NCBI RefSeq assembly: GCF_036194065.1
Contig: NZ_CP108095.1
Span: 3,844,001-3,908,000, forward strand
Length of the DNA: 64,000 nt
Source of the DNA: Streptomyces sp. NBC_00239
Lineage (GTDB): Bacteria; Actinomycetota; Actinomycetes; Streptomycetales; Streptomycetaceae
Direction: 5' to 3'
A program made the translations under genes and the position numbers. The notes under the pieces were generated by a model. The model made no database searches, was not told the origin of the DNA, and worked only from the letters and a program-made list of their open reading frames with translations. Shown here piece after piece: positions 24,305-32,687 of this stretch (positions within the stretch are counted from its first letter, which is position 1; each line of letters starts with the position of its first letter).

Positions 24305-24688
24305 ATGCGCGACCTTATCGCCCCCCTGTACCCGCTGCTATGGCTGCTGTGGGCCGCCCCCTTACTCCTGCTCCCTCTCCGCACCAGGAAGCCGGGCCGG
24401 CACTCCGCCGAGCACTTCACGGCGCGGCCGACGCCGGTCCAGCTCTCCCCGTCGATCTGGCTCAAGCCGTGGAACACACCGCCCGCACCGCACGTCATCG
24501 AGCGAAGCGCGCCGTTCGAGGATGACCTGCCGAACGTCGTCCGACCCTACGTCGCAGGCTTCCCCCGGCCCCGGACCGAGCAGGATTGGCAACGCGAGCG
24601 ACGCCGCGCAGCAGCCTTCGCCGCCGCAGGCATGGACTACCCGTACAGCTACCCCGGAGCGCCGGCCCACGCGGGCGCCGCCGTATGA
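24305..24688 (+). CDS. Small membrane-anchored protein of mobile elements
   Basis: 127 residues, start ATG with GAGGAG upstream. A single N-terminal membrane segment (about residues 5-25, LYPLLWLLWAAPLLLLPLR) precedes a hydrophilic tail rich in Arg/Pro/Trp. No catalytic motif. Its location between a GntR regulator and a tiny zinc-ribbon gene recalls the accessory modules of Streptomyces integrative elements. The next ATG overlaps its stop. Confidence 0.65.
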   Translation: MRDLIAPLYPLLWLLWAAPLLLLPLRTRKPGRHSAEHFTARPTPVQLSPSIWLKPWNTPPAPHVIERSAPFEDDLPNVVRPYVAGFPRPRTEQDWQRERRRAAAFAAAGMDYPYSYPGAPAHAGAAV

Positions 24689-24855
24689 GCGCCACCTGCT
24701 GCGGCTGCCACCGGGAGACGCACGCCCCCATCCCCGTGCGCTCCATCGAGCGCCAGAGCGGCCCCCCCGTCACGATCTCCGCCTGCCCCGACTGCGCCCC
24801 CCGCTACAACCCCGCCCCGACCTACGGCGAGCACGTGAGACGTCGAGGGCTCTGA
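24685..24855 (+). CDS. Tiny zinc-ribbon-like protein, 56 aa
   Basis: ATG overlaps the preceding stop (ATGA). It contains CCGCHRE near residue 5 and CPDCAPRY near residue 34: four Cys in two Cys-x2-Cys-type knuckles, a likely zinc ribbon. Function unknown; comparable micro-proteins are frequent in Streptomyces plasmids and integrative elements. It ends 10 bases before a strong terminator. Confidence 0.65.
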   Translation: MSATCCGCHRETHAPIPVRSIERQSGPPVTISACPDCAPRYNPAPTYGEHVRRRGL

Positions 24856-24865
24856 ATAGCGGTAA

Positions 24866-24892
24866 GCCCCGCCCGGACTCTCCGGGCGGGGC
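24866..24892. terminator. Perfect 12-bp terminator hairpin
   Basis: GCCCCGCCCGGA and TCCGGGCGGGGC flank a three-base loop. It separates the plus-strand zinc-ribbon gene from the minus-strand excisionase gene ending at 24909 and can serve both. Confidence 0.8.
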
Positions 24893-24908
24893 CTGCCATT
24901 TGCGGCGC

Positions 24909-25154
24909 CTACTCGTCAGCATCCAGCGCCGGCGGGGCAGACGCGACGACGCCGAGATGCCGGTGCAGGTCGTAGCGCGAAATCTTGTACGCCCGTCCGT
25001 GGCGCAGGACTCGCACGGGATACCGCCCGGTCCGGGCGAGGTGGTAGCCGGTGGTTCGGCCAAGGTGCAACGCACGGTTGGCCGTCTCAAGCGGGATCGC
25101 GACGGGAAGCGTCATCAGCTCGTCGTGTGTCATCCCGTTCTCGGTCGTGCTCAT
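24909..25154 (-). CDS. Excisionase-like helix-turn-helix protein
   Basis: 81 residues. A GGGGGC ribosome-binding site gives proper spacing to ATG 25154 rather than the adjacent ATG 25157. The centre (ETANRALHLGRTTGYHLARTGRYPVRVLRHG then YKISRYDLHRHLG) is a winged helix of the excisionase/AlpA type, which bends att DNA to steer the integrase toward excision. It is divergent from the repressor-integrase pair, the standard arrangement for a controlled Xis. Confidence 0.8.
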   Translation of the reverse strand: MSTTENGMTHDELMTLPVAIPLETANRALHLGRTTGYHLARTGRYPVRVLRHGRAYKISRYDLHRHLGVVASAPPALDADE

Positions 25155-25157
25155 CAT

Positions 25158-25270
25158 CTGCCCCCAGTGACATCGGTGTGCACATCGGCCCGGTGGTGCC
25201 GAGCGATGCCTAGATCAGCAACTTACGATCAAGGGTGGCGCTTTGCAACCAACAAAGTTAGCTTTGCGAT
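25158..25270. promoter_or_regulatory. Divergent control region between excisionase and repressor genes
   Basis: Contains GCTTTGC twice in direct orientation (25240-25246 and 25261-25267, 21 bases apart, two helical turns) and a TTTG/CAAA inverted pair between them. These lie just before the repressor start and are plausible operators for the XRE protein. No promoter hexamers are certain. Confidence 0.4.
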
Positions 25271-25969
25271 ATGCACAGTCACCAGACAGCGGGCGACGTC
25301 ATCGCCGCGCAGATCCGCCGGCACCGCGAGCGGCTCGGAATGAACCGGCACGACCTGGCCGCCGAGTGCGCGCGCCTCGGCCGCCCCGATCTCTCCTACG
25401 CCGTGATCGTCACGATCGAGACCGGCCGCGGCGACGGCAACGCCAAGAAGCGCCGTCAGGTGACCGCCGAGGAGCTGCTCGTCTTCGGCCTCGCGCTCGC
25501 CACTCCCCCACTGCTCCTTATGGTCCCGCTCGGGACCGAGGAGACCATCCCCACCGTTCCAAGCGCGGTCCCGCGCGACCCCTACACCGTGTGGCAGTGG
25601 ATGACCGGCGAGGCGACGCCGACGCTCGACGGCCCCCTCGACGGGCGGTACGTCGCCGACACTCGGCCGATCGCCGGTTCCGGGCAGACGTGGGCCGCCG
25701 CGTGGGCCACAGCGGCCTATCCGGTCTCGCTGTATCCCGAGCTCGCGCGGCGCCGCGAAAGGGCCCACAAGGCCCGGCTACGCGCCGCGCTCGATCCATC
25801 GGCACAGACCGAGTACGTCGACCGCCTCGACGAGCTCGCGCAGATCGTCAACGACATGCACCGCGCGAGCCTCACCGTCCCGGACCTGCCAACCGAGTTG
25901 GCCGAGGACTTGAAGCGGCTCGACCTGCTCGACAACCCCGACCAGACCAACCCGAGAGGTATCGAGTGA
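25271..25969 (+). CDS. XRE-family repressor-like protein upstream of integrase
   Basis: 232 residues. Residues 8-70 hold a helix-turn-helix (IAAQIRRHRERLGMNRHDLAA, YAVIVTIETGRG). A short hydrophobic stretch (LLVFGLALATPPLLLMVPLG) and a helical C-terminal half follow, without a visible self-cleavage Ser/Lys pair, so it is not a LexA/cI-type autoprotease. It overlaps the integrase start by 4 bases (GTGA), so integrase synthesis is translationally coupled to it. Likely it sets prophage maintenance by controlling itself and the divergent excisionase. Confidence 0.8.
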   Translation: MHSHQTAGDVIAAQIRRHRERLGMNRHDLAAECARLGRPDLSYAVIVTIETGRGDGNAKKRRQVTAEELLVFGLALATPPLLLMVPLGTEETIPTVPSAVPRDPYTVWQWMTGEATPTLDGPLDGRYVADTRPIAGSGQTWAAAWATAAYPVSLYPELARRRERAHKARLRAALDPSAQTEYVDRLDELAQIVNDMHRASLTVPDLPTELAEDLKRLDLLDNPDQTNPRGIE

Positions 25970-27663
25970 CCGCGAAGGGAACCACGACAAAGCGCTGCTA
26001 CTGCCGCCGCAAGGACGGTAAGCCGCTGGGCAGTTCCTGCCCCAAGCTCAAGCAGCGCACGCACGGCGTGTGGTCGATCCGGCAGGAACTGCCGCCGACC
26101 ATGGAAGGCGACCGCCGCCTGTTCCGCCGCGCCGGATACGACACGCAGACCGAGGCGCAGGGCGACCTCGACAAGGTGCGCGCCCTGCTGAACATCGCCG
26201 ACGCGGACGACCAGGACGGCCGCGCCCGCCTCGGCGACCTGCTCGCGTTGGTCGGGTCCGGGAAGGAGAGCATCCCCGATCTCGACGAGACGAAGCGACG
26301 GTTCGGCACCGGCCAGTCGCTCACTCAGCACATGACCGTCGCCGAGTGGCTCGACCTCTGGCTCGCCGGCAAGAAGGCGCTGCGCAAGAGCGGCCACGAC
26401 CGATACGAGCTCGACATCCGGTACCACCTGCGCCCCCGGATCGGGCACATCCGCCTCGACCGCCTCACCGTGCCGCACCTCGACGCCATGTTCGAGGGCA
26501 TCGCCGAGACGAACATCGAGATCACCGAGGCGAACGCGGACCGCCGGGCGGCACTCGCCGAGCTCAAGGCAACCCCGTGGAAGGGAGGAGAGCACCGCGC
26601 CCGCCGGAAGGTGATGAGGGACACCATCGACGCGATGGCTCCGTTCCGGCGGGTCACCGGGCCCTCGACGCAGCAGCACATCCGGGCCACGCTGCGGGCC
26701 GCGCTCAACACCGCGATAGCCCGGGGCTCGATCACCTTCAACGCCGCGCAGCACGTCGAGCTCGCCGCCGCCAAGCGTCCGAAGGCGATGGTGTGGACCG
26801 ACGCCCGTATCGCCGAGTGGCTGCGGACCGGCGACAAGCCGAGCTCGGTCATGGTCTGGACTCCCGAGCAGGCGGGCGCCTTCCTGGACTTCCTCGCCGA
26901 CACCGATCAGCGGCTGCTGCCGCTGTTCCACCTGATCACGTTCCGGGGCCTGCGGCGGGGCGAGGCGTGCGGCGTTCGGTGGTCCGACTACAACGCCGCG
27001 ACGAGCGAGCTCACGGTCGCGACGCAGCTCGTGCAGGACGGTTGGGAGGTCGTCGAGTCGGCGCCGAAGACCGACAGCGGCGAGCGGATCATCTCGCTCG
27101 ACGAGTACACCGCCGAGGTTCTCGAAGCGCACCGGATCAAGCAGGGGGCCGAGCGTCTTGAATGGGGCGAGGCATGGACCGACAGCGGTCGCATGTTCAC
27201 GCAGGAAAACGGGGAGTGGCTGCACCCCGGCACGCTGACCGATCAGTTCGAGCGGCTGGTCGAGCTCTCGGGTCTGCCGCCGATCCGTATGCACGACCTG
27301 CGACACGTCGCCGCCTCGCTCATGCTCGCCGCCGGCGTCGATGTCAAGATCGTGTCCGAGACGCTCGGGCACAGCGACAGCCGGATCACGCGGGACATCT
27401 ATCAGTCCGTCATGCCCAAGGCCGCGCGCGACGCCGCCGAGGCCACGGCCGCCATGGTCCCGAGAGGCACTGTGCGTCGACCCGTTCAGGTCACCGCCGA
27501 ACCCGAGGCCGAGCCGATCGTCGCCGAGGTCGAGGCAGAGGTCGAGGCCGAACCCTCGAACGCCGAGGTCACACCGGATGCCGGGCACGCAGATGGGCAC
27601 GCAATGGGCACGCAGGGGGGTGCGAAGATCATTTTGTTCCGCCCCCGCCTGGTCCGGAAATAG
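25966..27663 (+). CDS. int: Tyrosine site-specific recombinase (phage integrase)
   Basis: 565 residues from GTG 25966. N-terminal Cys cluster (KRCYCRRKDG, SCPK), an arm-binding domain to about 110, a SAM-like core-binding domain (about 120-290), and the catalytic domain with R330 (FRGLRRGEACG), H443 and R446 (HDLRH), H469 (LGHSDS) and nucleophile Y479 (RDIYQ). After residue 500 a Glu/Ala/Pro-rich acidic run and a basic tail are added. It integrates at the 3' end of the adjacent tRNA-Thr gene, 45 bases beyond its stop. Confidence 0.95.
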   Translation: MTAKGTTTKRCYCRRKDGKPLGSSCPKLKQRTHGVWSIRQELPPTMEGDRRLFRRAGYDTQTEAQGDLDKVRALLNIADADDQDGRARLGDLLALVGSGKESIPDLDETKRRFGTGQSLTQHMTVAEWLDLWLAGKKALRKSGHDRYELDIRYHLRPRIGHIRLDRLTVPHLDAMFEGIAETNIEITEANADRRAALAELKATPWKGGEHRARRKVMRDTIDAMAPFRRVTGPSTQQHIRATLRAALNTAIARGSITFNAAQHVELAAAKRPKAMVWTDARIAEWLRTGDKPSSVMVWTPEQAGAFLDFLADTDQRLLPLFHLITFRGLRRGEACGVRWSDYNAATSELTVATQLVQDGWEVVESAPKTDSGERIISLDEYTAEVLEAHRIKQGAERLEWGEAWTDSGRMFTQENGEWLHPGTLTDQFERLVELSGLPPIRMHDLRHVAASLMLAAGVDVKIVSETLGHSDSRITRDIYQSVMPKAARDAAEATAAMVPRGTVRRPVQVTAEPEAEPIVAEVEAEVEAEPSNAEVTPDAGHADGHAMGTQGGAKIILFRPRLVRK

Positions 27664-27666
27664 CAA

Positions 27667-27701
27667 AACCCCCAGGTCACGGCGAGTGAGTCCTGGGGGT
27701 T
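27667..27701. terminator. Bidirectional terminator between integrase and tRNA-Thr
   Basis: AACCCCCAGG pairs exactly with CCTGGGGGTT across a 15-base loop. A run of A residues on the left gives a T tract for the leftward tRNA transcript, and the right side serves the rightward integrase transcript. It is at the prophage edge and could be of phage or host origin. Confidence 0.7.
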
Positions 27702-27707
27702 CTACAG

Positions 27708-27781
27708 AGCCGCCTTCGGGATTCGAACCCGAGACCTACGCATTACGAGTGCGTTGCTCTGGCCAACTGAGCTAAGGCGGC
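27708..27781 (-). tRNA. tRNA-Thr (anticodon CGU)
   Basis: Reading the minus strand from 27781: acceptor GCCGCCT, D-arm with AGCTCAGTTGGCCAGAGC, anticodon stem ACGCA/TGCGT around CTCGTAA with the anticodon CGT at 27747-27745, T-arm with GGTTCGAATCC, and acceptor AGGCGGC; the CCA end is not encoded. All four stems pair. It decodes ACG. The gene is intact although its 3' end meets the prophage, so the element restores it on integration. Confidence 0.95.
27709..27740. other. Probable prophage attachment site (att core within tRNA-Thr 3' half)
   Basis: Tyrosine integrases of this type use the 3' part of a tRNA gene as attB and carry the same sequence in attP. Here the integrase gene is directly outside the tRNA 3' end, on the prophage side, which places one att core in the T-arm/acceptor segment. 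The duplicate at the other end lies outside the window, so exact core limits cannot be read. Confidence 0.6.
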
Positions 27782-27970
27782 AAGCTGCGGAGGGAGCTTT
27801 TCCGTGAAGGAGAGGTTCGCATCAGCAGCGGCGCCAAGTCTACAGGGTTATTCGGAGTGCACCTGACCAGGGCGTGTGCGCGGTTGCGGTGGGGCGGATG
27901 ACACGGGGCATACTGGAGCAAATGTGGTCAGACGATTGGCGTCGGGCCGCGGTGTCGGCATCCCGGAGGG

Positions 27971-29497
27971 ATGGGACGTCACGTGGCCCGAGCCGAGGAG
28001 TCAACCGCCCCGGAGGGTGAAGGACGCGACGGGGCCGGAGCCGGGCGGTGGGCGATGCTGGCCGTCCTCTGCGCCAGCCTGCTGCTCGTGGCCATGGACG
28101 CCACCATCCTCAACGTCGCCCTCCCCTCCCTCATCGCCGATCTGAGCCCGGACGCCCTGCAACAGCTGTGGATCATCGACATCTACGGCCTGGTGCTCGG
28201 CGGGCTGCTGGTGACGACGGGTGCGGTGGGCGACCGCTACGGGCGCAAGAAGCTCTTCCTGATCGGTTTCGTGCTCTTCGGCGTGGCCTCCGTCGTCGCC
28301 GCGACCGCGACCGGCTCCGGGCAGCTGATCGCCGGCCGGGTGCTGCTCGGCATCGGCGGCGCCATGGTCATGCCCTCGACGCTCTCCCTGATCCGGAACA
28401 TCTTCACCGACCCCCACGAGCGCGCCCTCGCCATCGGCTTCTGGGCCGCCGTGGCCGGCGCCGGGGCCGCCATCGGGCCGCTCGTCGGCGGGTTCCTCGT
28501 CGAGCGCTACGGCTGGGCCGCGGCCTTCTGGGTCAACGTCCCCGTCGTCGTCGTCACCGTCGTCGCGGGCCTGCGGCTGCTGCCCGAGTTCAAGGCGCGC
28601 AGCCCGCACGCACTCGACTGGCCCAGCGCCGTGCTCTCGGTCGTCGGCATCGTGGCGCTGGCCTGGGGCATCAAGCACGTGGCCAAGGGCAGCCCGGGCG
28701 CCGCCGACTTCGCGGTCCTCGCGGCGGGGCTGCTCGCGCTCGCCTGGTTCGCGCACCGCCAGCTGCGGCTGCCCGATCCGCTGCTCGACGTACGGCTCTT
28801 CCTGAACCCGCCGTTCACCGCCGCCGCGCTCGTCACCCTGATGGCCATGCTGGCGGCCGGCGCCGCGCTCTTCCTGGTGTCGCTGTGGCTCCAGTACGTC
28901 CACGGCTACAGCCCGTTCGAGGCCGGCCTGCGGACCCTGCCGACCGCGATCGCCATGCTGGTCGCGTCCCTGCTGACGCCCCACCTGATGCACCGGGTGG
29001 GCGTGCGCGCCGTGATGGGGCTCGGGCTGGTCGGCCTGGTCGCCGGCTTCCTGCTGCTCGCGCTGTCACCGGAACCGACCGCGTACGGGTACGTGGCCGT
29101 GTTCCTCGTGACGCTGGGGGTGAGCGACGGCCTCGCGATCACCACCGCCGCGTCCGTGCTCGTCTCCTCGGTCCCCGCCGAACGCGCCGGGCAGGCCGGC
29201 GCCGTCTCCGAGACGGCGTACGAACTCGGGGTCGGCCTCGGCGTGGCGCTGCTCGGCTCGGTCCACGGCGCGGTCTACGCCCGGCACATGCCCGACGGCG
29301 TCCCCGAGGAGGCCCGGGAGTCCATCGGCGGGGCCGCGGAGACCGGTTCCGCCGCCGTGCTCGCCACCGCCCGCGGGGCCTTCGACAGCGCGCTGACCGT
29401 CACCTCGTACGTCTCGGCGGGGATCGTGGCGGCCGTGACCCTGCTGGTGGTGTGGATGGTGCCGCGCGGCTTCAAGGTCACCGGCAGCGGCCACTGA
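27971..29497 (+). CDS. MFS drug exporter, DHA2 family (14 TM)
   Basis: 508 residues. After a 25-residue charged N-terminus there are about 14 membrane segments; motif A reads GDRYGRKKLF (loop 2-3), motif C-like GGAMVMPSTLSLIRN, and SMD-type LDVRLF after helix 8. It resembles QacA/SmvA-like proton antiporters. The GGAGGG box touches ATG 27971, so GTG 27983 is an alternative start. This is the first chromosomal gene after the tRNA; no adjacent TetR regulator is seen, and its substrate is unknown. Confidence 0.85.
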   Translation: MGRHVARAEESTAPEGEGRDGAGAGRWAMLAVLCASLLLVAMDATILNVALPSLIADLSPDALQQLWIIDIYGLVLGGLLVTTGAVGDRYGRKKLFLIGFVLFGVASVVAATATGSGQLIAGRVLLGIGGAMVMPSTLSLIRNIFTDPHERALAIGFWAAVAGAGAAIGPLVGGFLVERYGWAAAFWVNVPVVVVTVVAGLRLLPEFKARSPHALDWPSAVLSVVGIVALAWGIKHVAKGSPGAADFAVLAAGLLALAWFAHRQLRLPDPLLDVRLFLNPPFTAAALVTLMAMLAAGAALFLVSLWLQYVHGYSPFEAGLRTLPTAIAMLVASLLTPHLMHRVGVRAVMGLGLVGLVAGFLLLALSPEPTAYGYVAVFLVTLGVSDGLAITTAASVLVSSVPAERAGQAGAVSETAYELGVGLGVALLGSVHGAVYARHMPDGVPEEARESIGGAAETGSAAVLATARGAFDSALTVTSYVSAGIVAAVTLLVVWMVPRGFKVTGSGH

Positions 29498-29512
29498 GCC
29501 CGACGCCCGCCG

Positions 29513-29540
29513 CCCGTCACCCGTCACCCGTCACCCGTCA
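29513..29540. repeat. CCCGTCA x 4 tandem repeat
   Basis: Four exact 7-base units follow the exporter stop, with a fifth degenerate one (TCCGTCC). It lies in the gap between convergent genes and encodes nothing. Confidence 0.9.
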
Positions 29541-29571
29541 TCCGTCCGGCGTCACCCGCCCGGCGTCGCGC

Positions 29572-31122
29572 TCAGCAGCGCTTGCCGTCCTTCGGGGCCT
29601 CGCCCGTCAGCAGGTACTGGTTGATCGCCGTGTCGATGCACGCGCTGCCGCGCCCGTACGCCGTGTGCCCGTCGCCGTCGTACGTCAGCAGCACACCGGA
29701 GTCGAGCTGGCCGGCGAGCGCCTGGGCCCACTTGTACGGGGTCGCCGGATCGCGGGTGGTGCCGACGACCACGATCGGGGCCGCGCCCTCGGCCTTGAGC
29801 GCGTGCGGTGTCCCGGTCGCCTTCACCGGCCAGTACGCGCAGTTCAGGGAGGCCCAGGCGAGACCCGCCCCGAAGAGCGGCGAGGCCTTCTCGAAGGACG
29901 GCAGGGCCGCCTCGACGGCGTCCGGGCCGCTGAACGCCGCGGGCAGGTCCAGACAGTTGACCGCCGCGTTGGCGAACATCAGATTGGCGTACTTACCGTT
30001 CGGCTCGCGCTCGTAGTAGCTGTCGGCCAGCCCCAGCAGCCCCGCCCCGTCGCCGTCCATCGCCTGGCGGATCGCCTCGCGCAGCTGCGGCCACGCGCTC
30101 TCGTCGTACATCGCCGCGATCACCCCGGTCGTGGCCAGGGACTCGCCGAGCGTGCGGCGTTCCCCGGTGGGGACGGGCTGCGCGTCGAGCTTGGTGAACA
30201 GCTCCTGGAGCCTGCGGGCCGCCTCGTCCGGGCCGCCGGTGCCCAGCGGGCAGTCGCTCCGGGTCGCGCAGTCCTTCGCGAACGACCGGAACGCCGTCTC
30301 GAAGCCGCCCGTCTGATCCCTGTTCAGGTCGATGGCCGGCAGCGCCGGGTCCATCGCCCCGTCCAGCACCAGCCGCCCGACCCGCTGCGGGAACAGCTCC
30401 GCGTACGTGGCCCCGAGGAAGGTGCCGTACGAGGCGCCCACGTACGTCAGCTTCTCGTCGCCGAGGATCTCCCGCAGCAGGTCCATGTCCTTGGCCGCCT
30501 CGACCGTCGAGACGTGCGGCAGGACCCTGCCCGAGCGCCGCTCGCAGCCCGCCGCGAACTCCTTGAACGCCTTCACCAGCGCCGCGCGCTCCGCCGCGTC
30601 GTCCGGGGTCTGGTCGACCTGCGTGTACGCGTCCATCTGCGGCCCGCCGAGGCATTCGACGGGCGCGCTGCGGGCCACCCCGCGCGGGTCGACGGCCACG
30701 ATGTCGTACTGCGCGCGCACCGGCGCCGGGTAGCCGATGCCCGCGTAGGCCTGGAGGTAGCCGATCGCAGAACCGCCCGGGCCGCCCGGGTTGACCAGCA
30801 GCGAGCCGAGCCGCTTGCCGGGGCCGGTGGCCTTCTTGCGGGACACGGCGAGCTCGATGTCCTTGCCGTTGCCCGGGTCCGCGTAGTCGAGCGGCGCCTT
30901 CATCGTCGCGCACTCGAAGCCGGGCACACCGCAGTCCCGCCAGGTCAGGCGCTGCTCGTAGTACGGCTTGAGGGCGGCGGCCGCGGCGGTGGAACGCGGC
31001 TGCGGCCGGTCGGAGGACGCCGCCGCGTGCGGTCCGGAATCCCCCGACGTACAACCGGAGACGAGCATTCCGGCGGCCGCGATCACGACTCCGGTGGTGC
31101 GCAGCAGGCGCCTGGTGTCCAT
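29572..31122 (-). CDS. Secreted lipoprotein alpha/beta hydrolase (TAP-like tripeptidyl aminopeptidase)
   Basis: 516 residues. A signal peptide with lipobox VSGC (Cys24) is followed by the hydrolase core: NPGGPGGSA (oxyanion region), VDPRG, nucleophile elbow GASYG and, near the C-terminus, the TAP-like domain with GTTRDPATPY (Asp) and GDGHTAYGRG (His). Streptomyces relatives (SlpD/SlpE/Tap) remove tripeptides from extracellular proteins. Cys residues in the cap domain may form disulfides. Monocistronic as far as seen. Confidence 0.88.
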   Translation of the reverse strand: MDTRRLLRTTGVVIAAAGMLVSGCTSGDSGPHAAASSDRPQPRSTAAAAALKPYYEQRLTWRDCGVPGFECATMKAPLDYADPGNGKDIELAVSRKKATGPGKRLGSLLVNPGGPGGSAIGYLQAYAGIGYPAPVRAQYDIVAVDPRGVARSAPVECLGGPQMDAYTQVDQTPDDAAERAALVKAFKEFAAGCERRSGRVLPHVSTVEAAKDMDLLREILGDEKLTYVGASYGTFLGATYAELFPQRVGRLVLDGAMDPALPAIDLNRDQTGGFETAFRSFAKDCATRSDCPLGTGGPDEAARRLQELFTKLDAQPVPTGERRTLGESLATTGVIAAMYDESAWPQLREAIRQAMDGDGAGLLGLADSYYEREPNGKYANLMFANAAVNCLDLPAAFSGPDAVEAALPSFEKASPLFGAGLAWASLNCAYWPVKATGTPHALKAEGAAPIVVVGTTRDPATPYKWAQALAGQLDSGVLLTYDGDGHTAYGRGSACIDTAINQYLLTGEAPKDGKRC

Positions 31123-31237
31123 GCCCGGAGACTAGCCTTCCGCACCCGGCCGACGCCCGCTGCGGGCGCCTCCTGGCCCGTACGAGTGACGCCCCGCGGC
31201 CGGCCGTCCCCGGCCACCCCGTCCACGAACCGCCCGG

Positions 31238-31312
31238 CCCCGCGGTCGCCCGCCCCCGAAAGCCGGCCGTCCCCGCGGTCACCCGCCCCCGAACGCCGTG
31301 CGTCCCCGCGGA
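31238..31312. repeat. 33-bp tandem repeat, about 2.2 copies
   Basis: Units begin at 31238, 31271 and 31304, each opening CCCCGCGGTC/A; the first two are nearly identical over 33 bases and the third is truncated. They occupy the 200-base gap between the peptidase and delta' genes, which otherwise shows only GC-rich sequence. Confidence 0.85.
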
Positions 31313-31321
31313 CCGGATCGG

Positions 31322-32533
31322 TCAGCCCGCGCGCAGGGCCATCGTCATCGCCTCGACCGCGAGCAGCGGGGCCACGTTCCGGTCCAGGGCGTCGCGGCAT
31401 GCGATGACCGCCTCGATCCGGCGCAGCGTCCGCTCCGGGGTCGAACCGCGGGCGATCCGGTCGAGGTCGTCGCGCAGCGCGCCGTTGGCCAGGCCCACGC
31501 GCGAGCCGAGCTGCAGGGCGAGCACGTCGCGGTAGAAGCCGGTGAGGTCGGTCAGCGCCAGGTCGAGGCTGTCGCGCTGGGTGCGGGTCTTGCGGCGCTT
31601 CTGCCGGTCCTCCAGCTCCTTCATGGCCCCGGCCGTGCCGCGCGGCATCCGGCCGCCGGTGCCGGCCGCGGCGCCGAGCGCGGCCCGCAGCTCCTCGGTC
31701 TCCTTGACGTCGACTTCCTCCGCGACCTGCTTGGCGTCCTCCGCGGCCGCGTCGACGAGCTCCTGCGCGGCCTTCAGGCAGCCGCCCACGTCGTCCACGC
31801 GCAGCGGCAGCCGCAGCACGGCCGCGCGCCGCTCTCGGGCACGGTCGTCGGTGGCCAGGCGGCGGGCCCGCCCGATGTGGCCCTGGGTGGCCTGGGCGGC
31901 GGCCGCGGCCACCGCCGGCTCGATGCCGTCCCGGCGCACCAGCACGTCGGCGACGGCCCCGACGGACGGGGTGCGCAGCGTCAGGTGCCGGCAGCGGGAG
32001 CGGATCGTCGGCAGCACGTCCTCCAGGGACGGGGCGCACAGCAGCCACACCGTCCTGGGCGCCGGCTCCTCGACCGCCTTCAGCAGGACGTTGCCCGCGC
32101 CTTCGGTGAGCCGGTCGGCGTCCTCCAGAACGATCACCTGCCAGCGTCCGACGGCCGGCGACAGCTGCGCCCGGCGCACCAGCTCGCGGGTCTCCTTCAC
32201 GCCGATCGACAGCAGGTCCGTACGGACGATCTCGACGTCGGCATGGGTGCCGACCAGCGTGGTGTGGCAGCCGTCGCAGAAACCGCAGCCCGGCTCGCCG
32301 CCCAGCGCCCGGTCCGGGCTGGTGCACTGCAGGGCGGCGGCGAAGGCGCGGGCCGCGGTCGACCGGCCGGAGCCGGGCGGGCCGGTGAACAGCCACGCGT
32401 GGGTCATCTTCGAGGCGGCGGGCACCGGCTGCCCGGTCGCCACCGCCGTGACGAGGGCGTCCGCGTCACGGGCGGCAGCGGCGAGCTGCTCCTGCACGCG
32501 CTCCTGGCCCACCAGGTCGTCCCATACGGGCAT
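31322..32533 (-). CDS. holB: DNA polymerase III subunit delta'
   Basis: 403 residues starting MPVWDDLVGQERV. The clamp-loader AAA+ fold shows GPPGSGRST (about 48-56), the zinc module CGFCDGCH with an upstream Cys (about 75-95), VIVLEDADRLT in the Walker B position and the sensor SRCRHL; a C-terminal collar domain follows. It is part of the clamp loader that places the beta clamp on DNA. The Ser/Arg-rich P-loop (R for K) is normal for delta', which need not hydrolyse ATP. Upstream MFS-TMK gene is co-directional. Confidence 0.9.
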   Translation of the reverse strand: MPVWDDLVGQERVQEQLAAAARDADALVTAVATGQPVPAASKMTHAWLFTGPPGSGRSTAARAFAAALQCTSPDRALGGEPGCGFCDGCHTTLVGTHADVEIVRTDLLSIGVKETRELVRRAQLSPAVGRWQVIVLEDADRLTEGAGNVLLKAVEEPAPRTVWLLCAPSLEDVLPTIRSRCRHLTLRTPSVGAVADVLVRRDGIEPAVAAAAAQATQGHIGRARRLATDDRARERRAAVLRLPLRVDDVGGCLKAAQELVDAAAEDAKQVAEEVDVKETEELRAALGAAAGTGGRMPRGTAGAMKELEDRQKRRKTRTQRDSLDLALTDLTGFYRDVLALQLGSRVGLANGALRDDLDRIARGSTPERTLRRIEAVIACRDALDRNVAPLLAVEAMTMALRAG

Positions 32534-32687
32534 GCGCCGCCCCTTTCGTCTGCGTCCCCACCATTGTGTCGCCCGGCACCGACACCGGGCGCCGCGCCGC
32601 CGACCCGCACCTCGCCACCGCGCGCCCGGGCCGTACGTCGGCGCGCCCGGACCCCGACGCCGACGCGCCAGGGCCCGGGCCCGTACG

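Larger units (their letters stand above)
1..27708. mobile_element. Siphovirus-type prophage, right-hand portion
   Basis: A contiguous block of head, connector, tail, lysis, cargo and integration genes, nearly all on the plus strand and many overlapping by 1-4 bases. It ends in a tyrosine integrase whose stop codon lies 45 bases from the 3' end of a tRNA-Thr gene. The left end is outside the window: the first gene is already open at base 2, and no portal, terminase, replication or second att site is visible. The structural genes look intact, so the element may be functional, but that cannot be judged without the missing half. Cargo genes between lysis and integrase (16.5-23.7 kb) are not needed for virion assembly. 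Confidence 0.95.

Noticed and set aside
1..27708. Reading the element as an integrative conjugative element because of the GntR/zinc-ribbon/Xis/Int end
   Set aside because: Full head, tail and lysis gene sets are present and no transfer (FtsK/TraB-like) gene is seen in the window.
29513..29540. CCCGTCA repeats as a CRISPR array
   Set aside because: Units are contiguous 7-mers without spacers, and no cas genes are present.
28048..31407. Very long plus-strand open frame (1119 codons) across the exporter and peptidase genes
   Set aside because: Arg/Pro-rich translation without domains, in another frame of the MFS gene and antisense to the peptidase; a high-GC shadow frame.
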